A DNA stretch of 64,000 bases, taken from contig NC_092094.1 in the NCBI RefSeq assembly GCF_045679555.1, positions 18,809,905 to 18,873,904 of the forward strand, in the 5' to 3' direction. The translations under genes were made by a program, and so were the position numbers. The DNA is from Salvelinus alpinus (lineage: Eukaryota; Chordata; Actinopteri; Salmoniformes; Salmonidae). Shown one piece after another: positions 14,962 through 24,443 of this stretch. Every line of letters starts with the position of its first letter. The stretch's first letter is position 1. The notes beneath the pieces are model-generated. The model did not search any database and had not been told where the DNA came from. It was given only the letters and a program-made list of their open reading frames with translations.

Positions 14962-17900
14962 CCTCCTGCGACGGTCCACGGTCCGGAACCTCCAGCTCCA
15001 GGGCAGGAGCCTTCCTCTGCACCGGGGCCCAGTCCAGGCACGGCTTCCAGTCCCGCTCCATGGCAAGAGCCTTCCTCTGCGCCGATGTCCAGTCCAGGCA
15101 CGGCGTCCAGTCCAGCTCCAAGGCCAGAGCCTTCCTCTGTGCCGGTGCCCAGTCCAGGCACTGCGTCCAGTCCCGCTCCAAGGCCGGAGTCTTCCTCTGC
15201 GCCGGTGCCCAGTCCAGGCACGGCGTCCAGTCCCGCTCCAAGGCCGGAGCCTTCCTCTGCGCCGATGTCCAGTCCCGCTCCATGGCCGGAGCCTTCTTCT
15301 GTGCCGGTGCCCAGTCCAGGCACGGCGTCCAGTCCCGATCCATGGCAGGAGCCTTCCTCTGTGCCGGGGCCCAGTTCAGGCACGGCGTCCAGTCCCGCTC
15401 CAAGGCCGGAGCCTTCCTCTGCGCCGATGTCCAGTCCCGCTCCATGGCCCGGAGCCTTCTTCTGTGCCGGTGCCCAGTCCAGGCACGACGTCCAGTCCCG
15501 ATCCATGGCAGGAGCCTTCCTCTGTGCCGGGGCCCAGTTCAGGCACGGCGTCCAGTCCCGCTCCATGGCAAGAGCCTTCCTCTGCGCCGATGTCCAGTCC
15601 AGGCACGGCGTCCAGTCCAGCTCCAAGGCCAGAGCCTTCCTCTGTGCCGGTGTCCAGTCCCGCTCCAAGGCCGGAGCCTTCCTTTGCGCCGATTCCCAGT
15701 CCAGGCACGGCGTCCAGTCCTGCTCCATCGCCGGAGCCTTCTTCTGCGCAGGGGACCAGTCCAGGCACGGCGTCCAGTCCAGCTCCAAGGCCGGAGCCTT
15801 CCTCTGCGCCGGTGCCCAGTCCAGGCCCTGCGTCCAGTCCCGCTCCAAGGCCGGAGCCTTCCTCTGCGCCGATGTCCAGGCACAGCGTCCAGTCCCGCTC
15901 CATGGCCGGAGCCTTCTTCTGTGACGGTGCCCAGTCCAGGCACGGCGTCCAGTCCCGATCCGGAGCTTCCGGCGACGGTTCACGGTCCGGAGCTTCCGGC
16001 GACGGTTCACGGTCCGTAACCTCCTGCGACGGTCCACGGTCCGGAACGTCCAGCTCCAGGGCAGGAGCCTTCCTCTGCACCGGGGCCCAGTCCAGGCACG
16101 GCGTCCAGTCCCGCTCCATGGCAAGAGCCTTCCTCTGCGCCGATGTCCAGTCCAGGCACGGCGTCCAGTCCAGCTCCAAGGCCAGAGCCTTCCTCTGTGC
16201 CGGTGCCCAGTCCAGGCACTGCGTCCAGTCCCGCTCCAAGGCCGGAGTCTTCCTCTGCGCCGGTGCCCAGTCCAGGCACGGCGTCCAGTCCCGCTCCAAG
16301 GCCGGAGCCTTCCTCTGCGCCGATGTCCAGTCCCGCTCCATGGCCGGAGCCTTCTTCTGTGCCGGTGCCCAGTCCAGGCACGGCGTCCAGTCCCGATCCA
16401 TGGCAGGAGCCTTCCTCTGTGCCGGGGCCCAGTTCAGGCACGGCGTCCAGTCCCGCTCCATGGCAAGAGCCTTCCTCTGCGCCGATGTCCAGTCCAGGCA
16501 CGGCGTCCAGTCCAGCTCCAAGGCCAGAGCCTTCCTCTGTGCCGGTGTCCAGTCCCGCTCCAAGGCCGGAGCCTTCCTTTGCGCCGATGCCCAGTCCAGG
16601 CACGGCGTCCAGTCCTGCTCCATCGCCGGAGCCTTCTTCTGCGCAGGGGACCAGTTCAGGCACGGCGTCCAGTCCAGCTCCAAGGCCGGAGCCTTCCTCT
16701 GCGCCGGTGCCCAGTCCAGGCCCTGCGTCCAGTCGTGCTCCAAGGCCGGAGCCTTCCTCTGCGCCGATGTCCAGGCACAGCGTCCAGTCCCGCTCCATGG
16801 CCGGAGCCTTCTTCTGTGCCGGTGCCCAGTCCAGGCACGGCGTCCAGTCCCGATCCATGGCAGGAGCCTTCCTCTGTGCCGGGGCCCAGTCTAGGCACGG
16901 CGTCCAGTCCCGCTCCATGGCAGGAGCCTTCCTCTGCGCCGATGTCCAGTCCAGGCACGGCGTCCAGTCCAGCTCCAAGGCCAGAGCCTGCCTCTGTGCC
17001 GATGTCCAGTCCCACTCCATTGCCGAAACCTTACATTGAACAGGTGCTTAGTCCAGGCACGGCGTCGAGTCCAAAACCATTAGCCGGAAAACTAAACTTC
17101 TGCGCAAGGGACCTATCATCCTGGCACGGCGTCCCGTCCATCTCTAAGGCCGGAGCTCTTCCTCTGTATCCGCTGCTAAAGTCCACTTCCTATCACTCTA
17201 AATGCTCTATGCTATCTATCAGTCTAGAAGCCTTGACAGCTTCTGCGCTCCATACCCTAGGCATCTGCTTTTCCAGTCCTTCTCCATCCCCGGATCCTTC
17301 TTCTGTGGACGACTTTGTCCAATCCAGGCATTGCAACCAATCACGGTTGATGACAATCTGCCTTCCTCATGTGCACTCAGCCTAGTCTGAGTGCACGGCG
17401 TCCGGTCCCACTCACATGGCAGGAGCCTACCTCTACGCCTTGATGTCCAGTCCAGGCATGGCATCAAATGGGGCACCAAGGCTGGAGCCTTCCTCTGCGC
17501 CGGTGCCCAGTCCAGGCCAGGCGTCCAGTCCCGCTCCAAGGCAGGAGCCTTCCTCTGCGCCGATGTCCAGTCCAGGCACGGCGTCCAGTCCTGCTCCATC
17601 GCCGGAGCCTTCTTCTGCGCAGGGGACCAGTCCAGGCACGGCGCCCAGTCCAGCTCCAAGGCCAGAGCTTTCCTCTGCGCTGGTTCCCAGTCCAGGCACG
17701 GCGTCCAGTCCCGCTCCAAGGCCGGAGCCTTCCTCTGCGCCGATGTCCAGGCACAGCGTCCACGGTCCGCTCCATGGCCGGAGCCTTCTTCCGTGCCGGT
17801 GCCCAGTCCAGGCACGGCGTCCAGTCCCGATCCATGGCAGGAGCCTTCCTTTGCGCCGATGTCCAGTCCAGGCACGGCGTCCAGTCCTGCTCCATCGCCG

Positions 17901-18110
17901 GAGCCTTCCTCTGCACCGGTGCCCAGTCCAGGCACGGTGGCCATCTCAGCTCCATGGCCGGAGCCTTCCTCTGCGCCTATGTCCAGGCACGGCGTCCAGT
18001 CCTGCTCCATGGCCGGAGCCTTCCTCTGCGCCGGTGCCCAGTCTGGGTGCGGCGTTCAACCCAGCTCCATGGCCGGGGCCCTCTGCGCCGAGGCCCAGTC
18101 CGGGCACGGC
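13240..18110 (+). repeat. 60-bp tandem repeat array with higher-order structure (tier 3)
   Basis: Dozens of 60-bp monomers (gagccttcctctgcgccgat, gtccagtccaggcacggcgt, then a variable third) form an array of about 4.9 kb. Variant monomers and returning tier-2 blocks recur in the same order, giving higher-order units. The block gcgacggtccacggtccgg occurs near 13210, 14072, 14968 and 16026, spacings of about 0.86, 0.90 and 1.06 kb. The region about 17000-17420 is more degenerate. The pattern suggests unequal exchange or slippage of large blocks. Confidence 0.8.
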
Positions 18111-18296
18111 GTTCTACCCGGCATATGGCCTAACCCGTGGTCTGGGCGGGGGCAAAGTCCCGCACCAGAGCTGCCACCAATGCTGGCGGATCCGCAAGCA
18201 GACTGGGTACTTCGCCCCGCACCGGAGCCGCCACCAACGCTAGATGTCCGCCCAGACCCTCCCCTATAGAGTCAGGTGTTGCGGCCGGAGTCCGCA

Positions 18297-18611
18297 CCTT
18301 TTTATTCTCTATTTTGGTTAGGTCGGGATGTGACTAGGGTGGGTATTCTAGGTTGTTTTGTTTCTATGTTGGCTTGGTATGGTTCCCAATCAGAGGCAGC
18401 TGTTTATCGTTGTCTCTGATTGGGGATCATATTTAGTCAGCCATTTCCCCACTGTGTTTTGTGGGATCTTGTTTTTGTGTTGTTGCCTGTGAATACTCCT
18501 GAACGTCACGTTTCATTTGTTCTTTATTGCTTTTGTGCGTTTCATTGAATAAACATGTGGAACCAGATCACGCTGCGCCTTGGTCCAAATGTTCTTACGA
18601 CGATCGTGACA
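18297..18611 (+). repeat. 3' LTR, lacking its first ~30 bp
   Basis: This matches the 5' LTR from ctttttattctc to the terminal gtgaca. The first part (tgtcacgccctgaccatagagag) and any polypurine tract are missing: the junction runs directly from gagtccgcac into ctttttattc. Confidence 0.75.
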
Positions 18612-18923
18612 TGTTGACACTGGTGTTTTCTGGGTACCTGGGTGTCAGTTGGGGGGGGTGGGGTTCACTGTGTTGAAGGCAGTGGATTGTTCTATGAGGA
18701 TGAGAAAGAGATATTCAGCTTTGACATTGAGGAGAGCCTCGGTGGCACATAGATGAGCAGTCTCAGTTGAGTGACCAGTCTTGAAGCCTGACTGATTAGG
18801 CTCAAGAAGATCGTTCTGAGAGAGATAGCAAAAGACTTGGTCAGAGACCGCATGATCAAGTGTTTTGAAAAGAAAAGGGAATCCGGTCTGTAGTTTGACG
18901 TCAGAGGAGTAGAGTGTTGGTTT

Positions 18924-19279
18924 CCATTTCTCTCCCCAATTGGTAGTTACGATCTTGTCTCATTGCTGCAACTCCCCAACGGGCTTGGGAGAGGCAAAGG
19001 TCGAGACATGCATCCTGCGAAACATGACCCGCCAAGCCACGCTGCTTCTTAACACACTGTTTGCTTAACCCAGAATCCAGCCACACCAATGTGTCGGAGG
19101 AAATACCATTTGACTGACGACCAAAGTCAACTTGCAAGCACCCAGCCCGCCACAAGGAGTTACAAGAACGTGATGAGCCAAGGAAAGCCCCCCCCGGCCA
19201 AACCCTCCCTAACCCGGACAGTGCTGGGCCAATTGTGCATCGCCCTATGGGGCTCCCAGTCACGGCCAGCTGTGACACA
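18924..19279 (-). mobile_element. SINE-like insertion with 11-bp target duplication
   Basis: The 356-bp insertion interrupts the antisense LINE and is flanked by exact copies of agtgttggttt at 18913-18923 and 19280-19290. Its right part (gggccaattgtgcatcgccc) resembles part of the tRNA-derived SINE at 51941-52120. Orientation is inferred from that shared block. Confidence 0.8.
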
Positions 19280-20391
19280 AGTGTTGGTTTCTTGAGTAGG
19301 GGAGCAACTTGGGACCTTTTTAAGTCAGGGGACGCAGCCAGTGGTCAGTCAGGGATGAGGGAAGTGAGGAATGGGAGAAGGTCTCCAGAGATGGTTGGGG
19401 TTGTCGGGCGGCCAGACCTCACTAGTCGCAGGATTTCATCTGGAGAGAAAGAGGTCAAGGCGTAGGGTAGTTCTGTGTGAGTGGGACCAGTGCACTCAAT
19501 AGGCTGAGTGAATGAGGAGCAGATTTCATCAACCTTATTTTCAATGTGGTTGACAAAGTCGTCCACAGAGAAGGAGGGGATGGAGAAGGTGGAAAAGAGA
19601 TTCCTAGGGTTGGAGGCAGAAGCTGTCAAGCTTCTAGAATGATAGATAGATAGAGCATTTAGAGTGATAGAAAGTGGCTTTAGCAGCGGATACAGAGGAA
19701 GAGAACGTAGAGAGGAGGGAGTGAAAGGATGATAGGTCCTTCGGAAGTTTAGTTTTCCCTAATTTTTGCTCAGCTGCCTGCAACCCTGTTCTGTAAGTTT
19801 GCAATGAGTTACTCATCCACAGAGCAGGAGGGGAGGAAAGAGCCGGCTGAGAGGAAAGGGGACAGTGCAATTCATAGGATGCGTAAAGGGAGGAGAGTAG
19901 GGTCGAAGAGGTAGAATCAGGAGACGGGATGGGGAAGGATTTAGCAGAAGGGAGAGATGATAGAATAGAAGAGGATAGAGCGAAGATTGTGACGGTGCAT
20001 GACAATCTGGGTAGGGGCTGACATGCTATGGTTGGAGGAGAGGGCGACAGAAAAGGAAACAAAGTAGTGATCAGAGACCTGGAGGGGGGTTGCAGTGAGA
20101 TTAGTAGGCGAAGAGCCTGTCGTAATGTTTAGGACAAGCGTATTGCCTGCCTTGTGAGCGGGAGGGGACTTGGAAAAGGTGAGGTCAAAGGAGGCAAGGA
20201 GAGGAAAGAAAGATTTGGAAAGAAATCAATTGAAGGCAGACGTCGGGAGGTTGAAGTTGCCATGTACGAACAGCAGTGAGCCATCATCAGGAAATTAGCT
20301 TATTAAGGTGTCAAGCTCATTGAGGAACTCTCTAAGGGTACCTGGTGGGCGATAGATGACAATGTTAATCTTGAGTGGACAAGTGACAGTC

Positions 20392-20505
20392 AAATCAAAT
20401 CAAATGTATTTATATAGCCCTTCTTACATCAGCTGATATCTCAAAGTGCTGTACAGAAACCCAGCCTAAAACCCCAAACAGCAAGCAATGCAGGTGTAGA
20501 AGCAC
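20392..20505 (-). repeat. LINE/SINE 3'-tail fragment
   Basis: The stretch (atgtatttatatagcccttc; tcaaagtgctgtacagaaac) is a tail type common in fish non-LTR elements, in reverse orientation. A related tail, agctgatgtaagaagggctt, lies at about 45111. Confidence 0.55.
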
Positions 20506-21280
20506 GTGTGACAGTGACAGCTTGGAATTCAAACGAGGAGGTGGACAGGTGAGAGAGGGTGAAAAGAGAATCTCTACTTAGGAGAAATGAGTAGCCCTGT
20601 ACCACCACCGCGATGACCAACTGCTCTCGGACTATGAGAGAAAAACATAAATGAAGAGAGAGCAGCTGGAGTAGCAGAGTTCTCTGGGGTGATCCAAAAA
20701 GTAAAGGAACTGAAGGGCAGCATAGGCTGAGATGAACTCTGTGTTCTTGACTGCAGATGGTCAGTTCCAAACGCTCGCAGAGACCAGAAATTCCACATGG
20801 GTTGTGCATACAGGGTTCACTAAATGAGAAAGGTTGCAGCCAAGGGGTGGGGAGCGTCTGTAAAGTGAACAGGTATAGAAAACACAGCTACAAAAGAGCA
20901 AAATGAGATCATCTGAAAATAACTAGGTAATATACTCAAGTGAGAGAGTGGTGTGGAGCATTCCTCAAACAACTTGGCAGAACCGTCTTTATTTCAGTGA
21001 CGGCCTTAGTTTTGCGACGAGGCTGCTGATAAAAAATGGGAGACTGAAGTACTAATTATTAATTGCCTTGCAAAGGTGAAGAGCACGTCTCCCGGTACTA
21101 ATTGCTGATTGCGTAGGAGAGGAGCAACCACTCCCCCTCTAACAGCCACTAATTACCAAAACAACAACAGTCACAAATTGCCCTGCCCCTTTATCCTGGT
21201 TGATGTGTCAACAATCATCTACAGGTCATGAGCAGTCAGCAGTTCACACACCAAATCGGCTACTAGGAAGACAGGCAGCC

Positions 21281-21654
21281 CTTAAAGATTCAATATGCAG
21301 AAATCGCTTCTCTATTTCCTGGTTTAAAATTTTTAATTGTTCGCCTAATTTCAGCTCATGTGACAAAACAAGCAATGCATAGTGTAGAGAATCATTGTAC
21401 AATCTAAACTACTGTGAAATATATTTTCAATAAGCAAAAATATTTGTTTTTCAGCTCTTTGAAGCTGGTGTACAAAACCGAAAGTAAAAGATGCAAATAC
21501 TAAATGTAAGAATGGGAAGCATAGAAATAGCGCACATAGAACAGATCTACCGCTTCTTGGACTTGCTTTCAATGAAAATGACAGATCTATTACTCACAGT
21601 TCTATGTGAATTTGGTTGGGTTGCCCAAAAAGTTACATATTGCAGCTTTAAAGT
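21281..21654. mobile_element. MITE-like inverted-repeat element
   Basis: The 374-bp sequence has imperfect inverted ends, cttaaagattcaatatgcag (21281-21300) and catattgcagctttaaag (21637-21654). It has no coding capacity and lies in lrrc29 intron 1. Confidence 0.6.
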
Positions 21655-23112
21655 AGATGGCCCTAGCTAGCAAAAAGACAGTATTAGACAACAGCAGATA
21701 AAGACAAAAATGATACTTATCACTCCTGGAGATATCAGCAGTCCTCTAGCTATAGAATGTGTCTCAACCGATGGCGGGCACAAAACAAACATCTCAGATG
21801 AAGTGAAATAGGATCTAAGCTACAACATATGTTTACACATTTTAGATATTTGACGTTAAATGCTCAAAAAAATTACATTTTACTAAACATTTGTTTCCAG
21901 AAATTATAACATATAGTTTGACAATCCTGTTTGTAAGCTTTTAAATGATATCAATCTCAACTGTTTATCTTTTATAGTGATGAAGACATGGATGTCTCAT
22001 GGTATGGTATGCAAAATGGGTCAACTTTGAGCACTTTTATCTCTTGAATATTTTGCACTCCTGCAATGGGTAAATATGTATGGAAGGTTTCATTCAAATC
22101 AAAAGGGGTGCTATCAAAAAGTGATTAAATTCAAATGGATTTATCTTATGATAAAACTGTTGTAAAAGACCTGATGTCCAACCCTGATTAACTTCCTGTC
22201 TAGATCATCACCTACATTCTAAGTTTCCTCAAAGCGTCAGACAGAAAGGAAGCCTCTCTGGTCTGCAGGAGCTTGTATGATGCCAGCCAAGACCTCCAAT
22301 TTCAGGTACTACTCTATTCCACAATTCCCCTTAGTGAGATTAACTTCATAAATCTCACAAGTAGGCTAAGCCTAACTCTGACTCCACTTTTCAGAGGAAT
22401 CTCACCTTCAAGTTCCCAGCCTCTATCTCCTCCCTGGATCTGACCCGGGAGGAGTATATATATATATATTTTTTTTTTACACACGCCAGTTTTTAAATTA
22501 TTTTGTCCTTTTCCTAGGTTCAGGTAGCTTTAGCAGGTCTTAAGAAACTGGATCTCTCTGACCTGCACTACCTATCAGACCTCACCTTTAACCGGCTAAC
22601 AGGCTGCACTCCCAGACTACGCCGTATCGCCCTGGCTGGATGCCACCTCGCCTTTGAGTTTGACCCGTACCGTGGCTGCCCTTGGGGCCTGACTCCTCTG
22701 CCCTGCTCTCCCTACGGAACCTCCGCAGGCTGCTGCAGGAGCAGGCCTCCACAGTGCGCTGGCTGGACCTGAGCAGAACCAGCATCACCCCAGAGTCGCT
22801 GCGCTCTGTGGCCCAGGTGGAGGGCCTGTCTCTGGAAGAGCTGCGTCTGCGGGGCTGTAAAGAGCTGACGGACTACTCTGTGGAGGTGCTCTGTAAGCAC
22901 CAGCCTGGCCTTCAGATCCTGGACCTCAGCGCCTGCACAGAGCTCACCAGCCAGGCTGTACTAGCTGTGGCCCTGGGCCTGAGGGGCCTCTGGCTCCCTC
23001 TCTTTGTCCCGGGACTGGAGGGTGACGGATAAAAGCCTGGCTGACTTGATGGTGCTGCCAGAGCTGAGGACCCTGGATCTCTCTGAGTGCCTGCACGTCA
23101 GTGGGGCCGAGA

Positions 23113-23333
23113 CAGCGGAGTCAATCACCACCTTCCGGAGACACCTGAAACCCCACCTCTTTAAGGAATACCTAGGATAGGATAAAGTAATCCTTCTAAC
23201 CCTCCCCCCCTTAAAAGAGTTAGATGCACTATTGTAAAGTGGTTGTTCCACTGGATATCATAAGGTGAATGCACCAATTTGTAAGTCGCTCTGGATAAGA
23301 GCGTCTGCTAAATGACTTAAATGTAAATGTATA
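23113..23333 (+). mobile_element. LINE 3' end inserted in lrrc29 coding exon
   Basis: The insert encodes a short LINE C-terminus (SITTFRRHLKPHLFKEYLG, stop) followed by a 3' tail containing gtaagtcgctctggataaga and ending in an (aatgta)-type repeat. The lrrc29 frame reads LDLSECLHVSGAE before it and VKGLSAPEPREW directly after it at 23334, so it splits one LRR exon. The tail also occurs alone at 27848-27905. The tail resembles that of salmonid RSg-1-type LINEs (from memory). Confidence 0.8.
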
Positions 23334-24160
23334 GTGAAAGGGCTCTCTGCCCCGGAGCCCAGGGAATGGCTGGAGACCCTCAGCCTCAAGAGCTGCACCT
23401 ATATCAGGGTCAGTGTGTGTGCTGTTCTCTCTCTTTCAGGATTTCTCTTTTATAGAATTAAATGTTTATCAGGACATTATCCCTCATGCTCCTTTGTCTC
23501 CCCTCTCTCTCAGGACCTGGCTGTGTTCTCTCTGGCTCAGCTGCTGGGCTCCAGTTTGAGGGAGCTGGACCTCACCTTCTGCATCTACCTCACATACCTG
23601 AGTGTGGGTGCTATCGCCACCTACCTTCCCGGGCTTGTGGTTTTGCGACTGGGCTGGTGCAAGGAGATCACAGACTGGGGGCTGCTGGGCATTGTGGAGC
23701 CCACCAAGGAGAGTGAGCCCAGCAAAGAAATGGTGAGAGAGGGCTGGGTTGGGAAAAGTGTGGAAGTCTTGGGAATAGGATATAAGAAGACTACCTGGTC
23801 TTTTCTGTTTTTATATTCAGGTTACCACCAATGTAGCTTAGTACGACCATGCTCCCCTGACCGTTATCTGACCTTCAACCTCTCATCTTGACTCCTTGCA
23901 GGAGTACAAGGTGCCCAGCTTCACCCGTACCTTTGGGAACATGGGTTTCTTCCGGCCTCCCAGCATGCCCTTCCAGGAGAAGACTCGGCTGGTGACGGAC
24001 GAGGACCTGGGGGTGTTCAGGGAACAGGAGGGGGCCTCACTACTGGCCCTCAGGGGCCTCCAGGACCTCGACTTGTCTGCCTGCTCCAAACTCACTGACA
24101 GCAGCATCACACAGGTGGGGTTCCCATGATAATATATATATAGGCTATGGTTAAGGCTAG

Positions 24161-24443
24161 GAGTTTTTCCTGATGAGGCGGGATTAACTATTGGCATTTT
24201 TTATTTATTTATTTTTTATTTTACCGTTATTTTACCAGGTAAGTTGACTGAGAACACGTTCTCATTTGCAGCAACGACCTGGGGAATAGTTACAGGGGAG
24301 AGGAGGGGGATGAATGAGCCAATTATAAACTGGGGATTATTAGGTGACCATGATGGTTTGAGGGCCAGATTGGGAATTTATAATAATTGATAATAACCTA
24401 AAACTAGGGCCAATAGTTAATCCTGCCTCATCAGGAAAAACTC
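24161..24443. repeat. 35-bp inverted repeats around a repeat insert
   Basis: The arms 24161-24195 (gagtttttcctgatgaggcg...) and 24409-24443 are inverted copies with one mismatch in 35. They enclose about 213 bp (including gtaagttgactgagaacacg) that looks like a separate dispersed repeat, so the arms may be ends of a foldback element with a nested insertion. Confidence 0.6.

Larger units (their letters stand above)
11665..18611 (+). mobile_element. Non-autonomous LTR retroelement with tandem-repeat interior
   Basis: The element lies in lrrc29 intron 1. A 5' LTR (11665-12003) and a near-identical 3' copy (18297-18611) flank an interior without recognisable gag, protease, reverse transcriptase, RNase H or integrase. 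The LTR starts tgtcac and ends gtgaca, and contains a putative AATAAA (aataaacat near 11940). Possible target duplication: cgttg before 11665 and tgttg after 18611 (4 of 5 match). The interior is a leader (12004-12490) and three tandem-repeat tiers to about 18110, then a tail rich in PAPEPPPT codons. Movement would need enzymes from another element. Confidence 0.75.
18612..21180 (-). mobile_element. L2-like LINE, decayed and 3'-truncated
   Basis: Minus-strand translation gives endonuclease-like sequence (VIYRPPGTL, LLFVHGNFNLP near 20380-20260), then linker and reverse-transcriptase N-terminal sequence (ASNPRNLFSTFS at about 19620; DLLPFLTSLIPD at about 19350; ETAHLCATEALL near 18760). Frames are broken. 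The element is cut at 18611 by the LTR element and carries an inserted SINE (18924-19279) and an unrelated tail (20392-20505). The 5' limit is approximate. Confidence 0.7.
11532..24114 (+). pseudogene. lrrc29: F-box/LRR gene of lrrc29 (fbxl9) type, apparently broken
   Basis: The family supplies substrate-recognition subunits of SCF ubiquitin ligases. Exon 1 is 11532-11558 (MEMTELPLD, good Kozak context, donor gtaaga). It joins in phase to 22204-22305 (IITYILSFLKASDRKEASLV), completing an F-box. Further exons: 22395-22454, 22518-23408 (interrupted), 23514-23732 and 23902-24114, all with LRR motifs (WLDLSRTSITPESL, LQILDLSACTELTSQAVLAV, LRELDLTFCIYLT, LQDLDLSACSKLTDSSI). Damage: no clear in-phase GT donor after 22454, where (TA)n begins; frame changes near 22676-22690 and again, compensating, near 22985-23005; a LINE tail with an in-frame stop at 23113-23333; no later LRR exons recognised before elmo3. 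Convergent with elmo3. Sequencing error could explain single-base shifts but not the insertion. Symbol from LRR similarity and neighbourhood. Confidence 0.75.

Noticed and set aside
12893..15445. 850-codon minus-strand open frame, and similar long frames in other phases across 12-18 kb
   Set aside because: They arise because the 60-bp and 27-bp monomers contain no stops and have periods divisible by three. There is no start context, domain or splice evidence.
22676..23005. Treating the two lrrc29 frame changes as introns
   Set aside because: The coding similarity is continuous on both sides with no room for an intron and no GT-AG pair; single-base indels are simpler.
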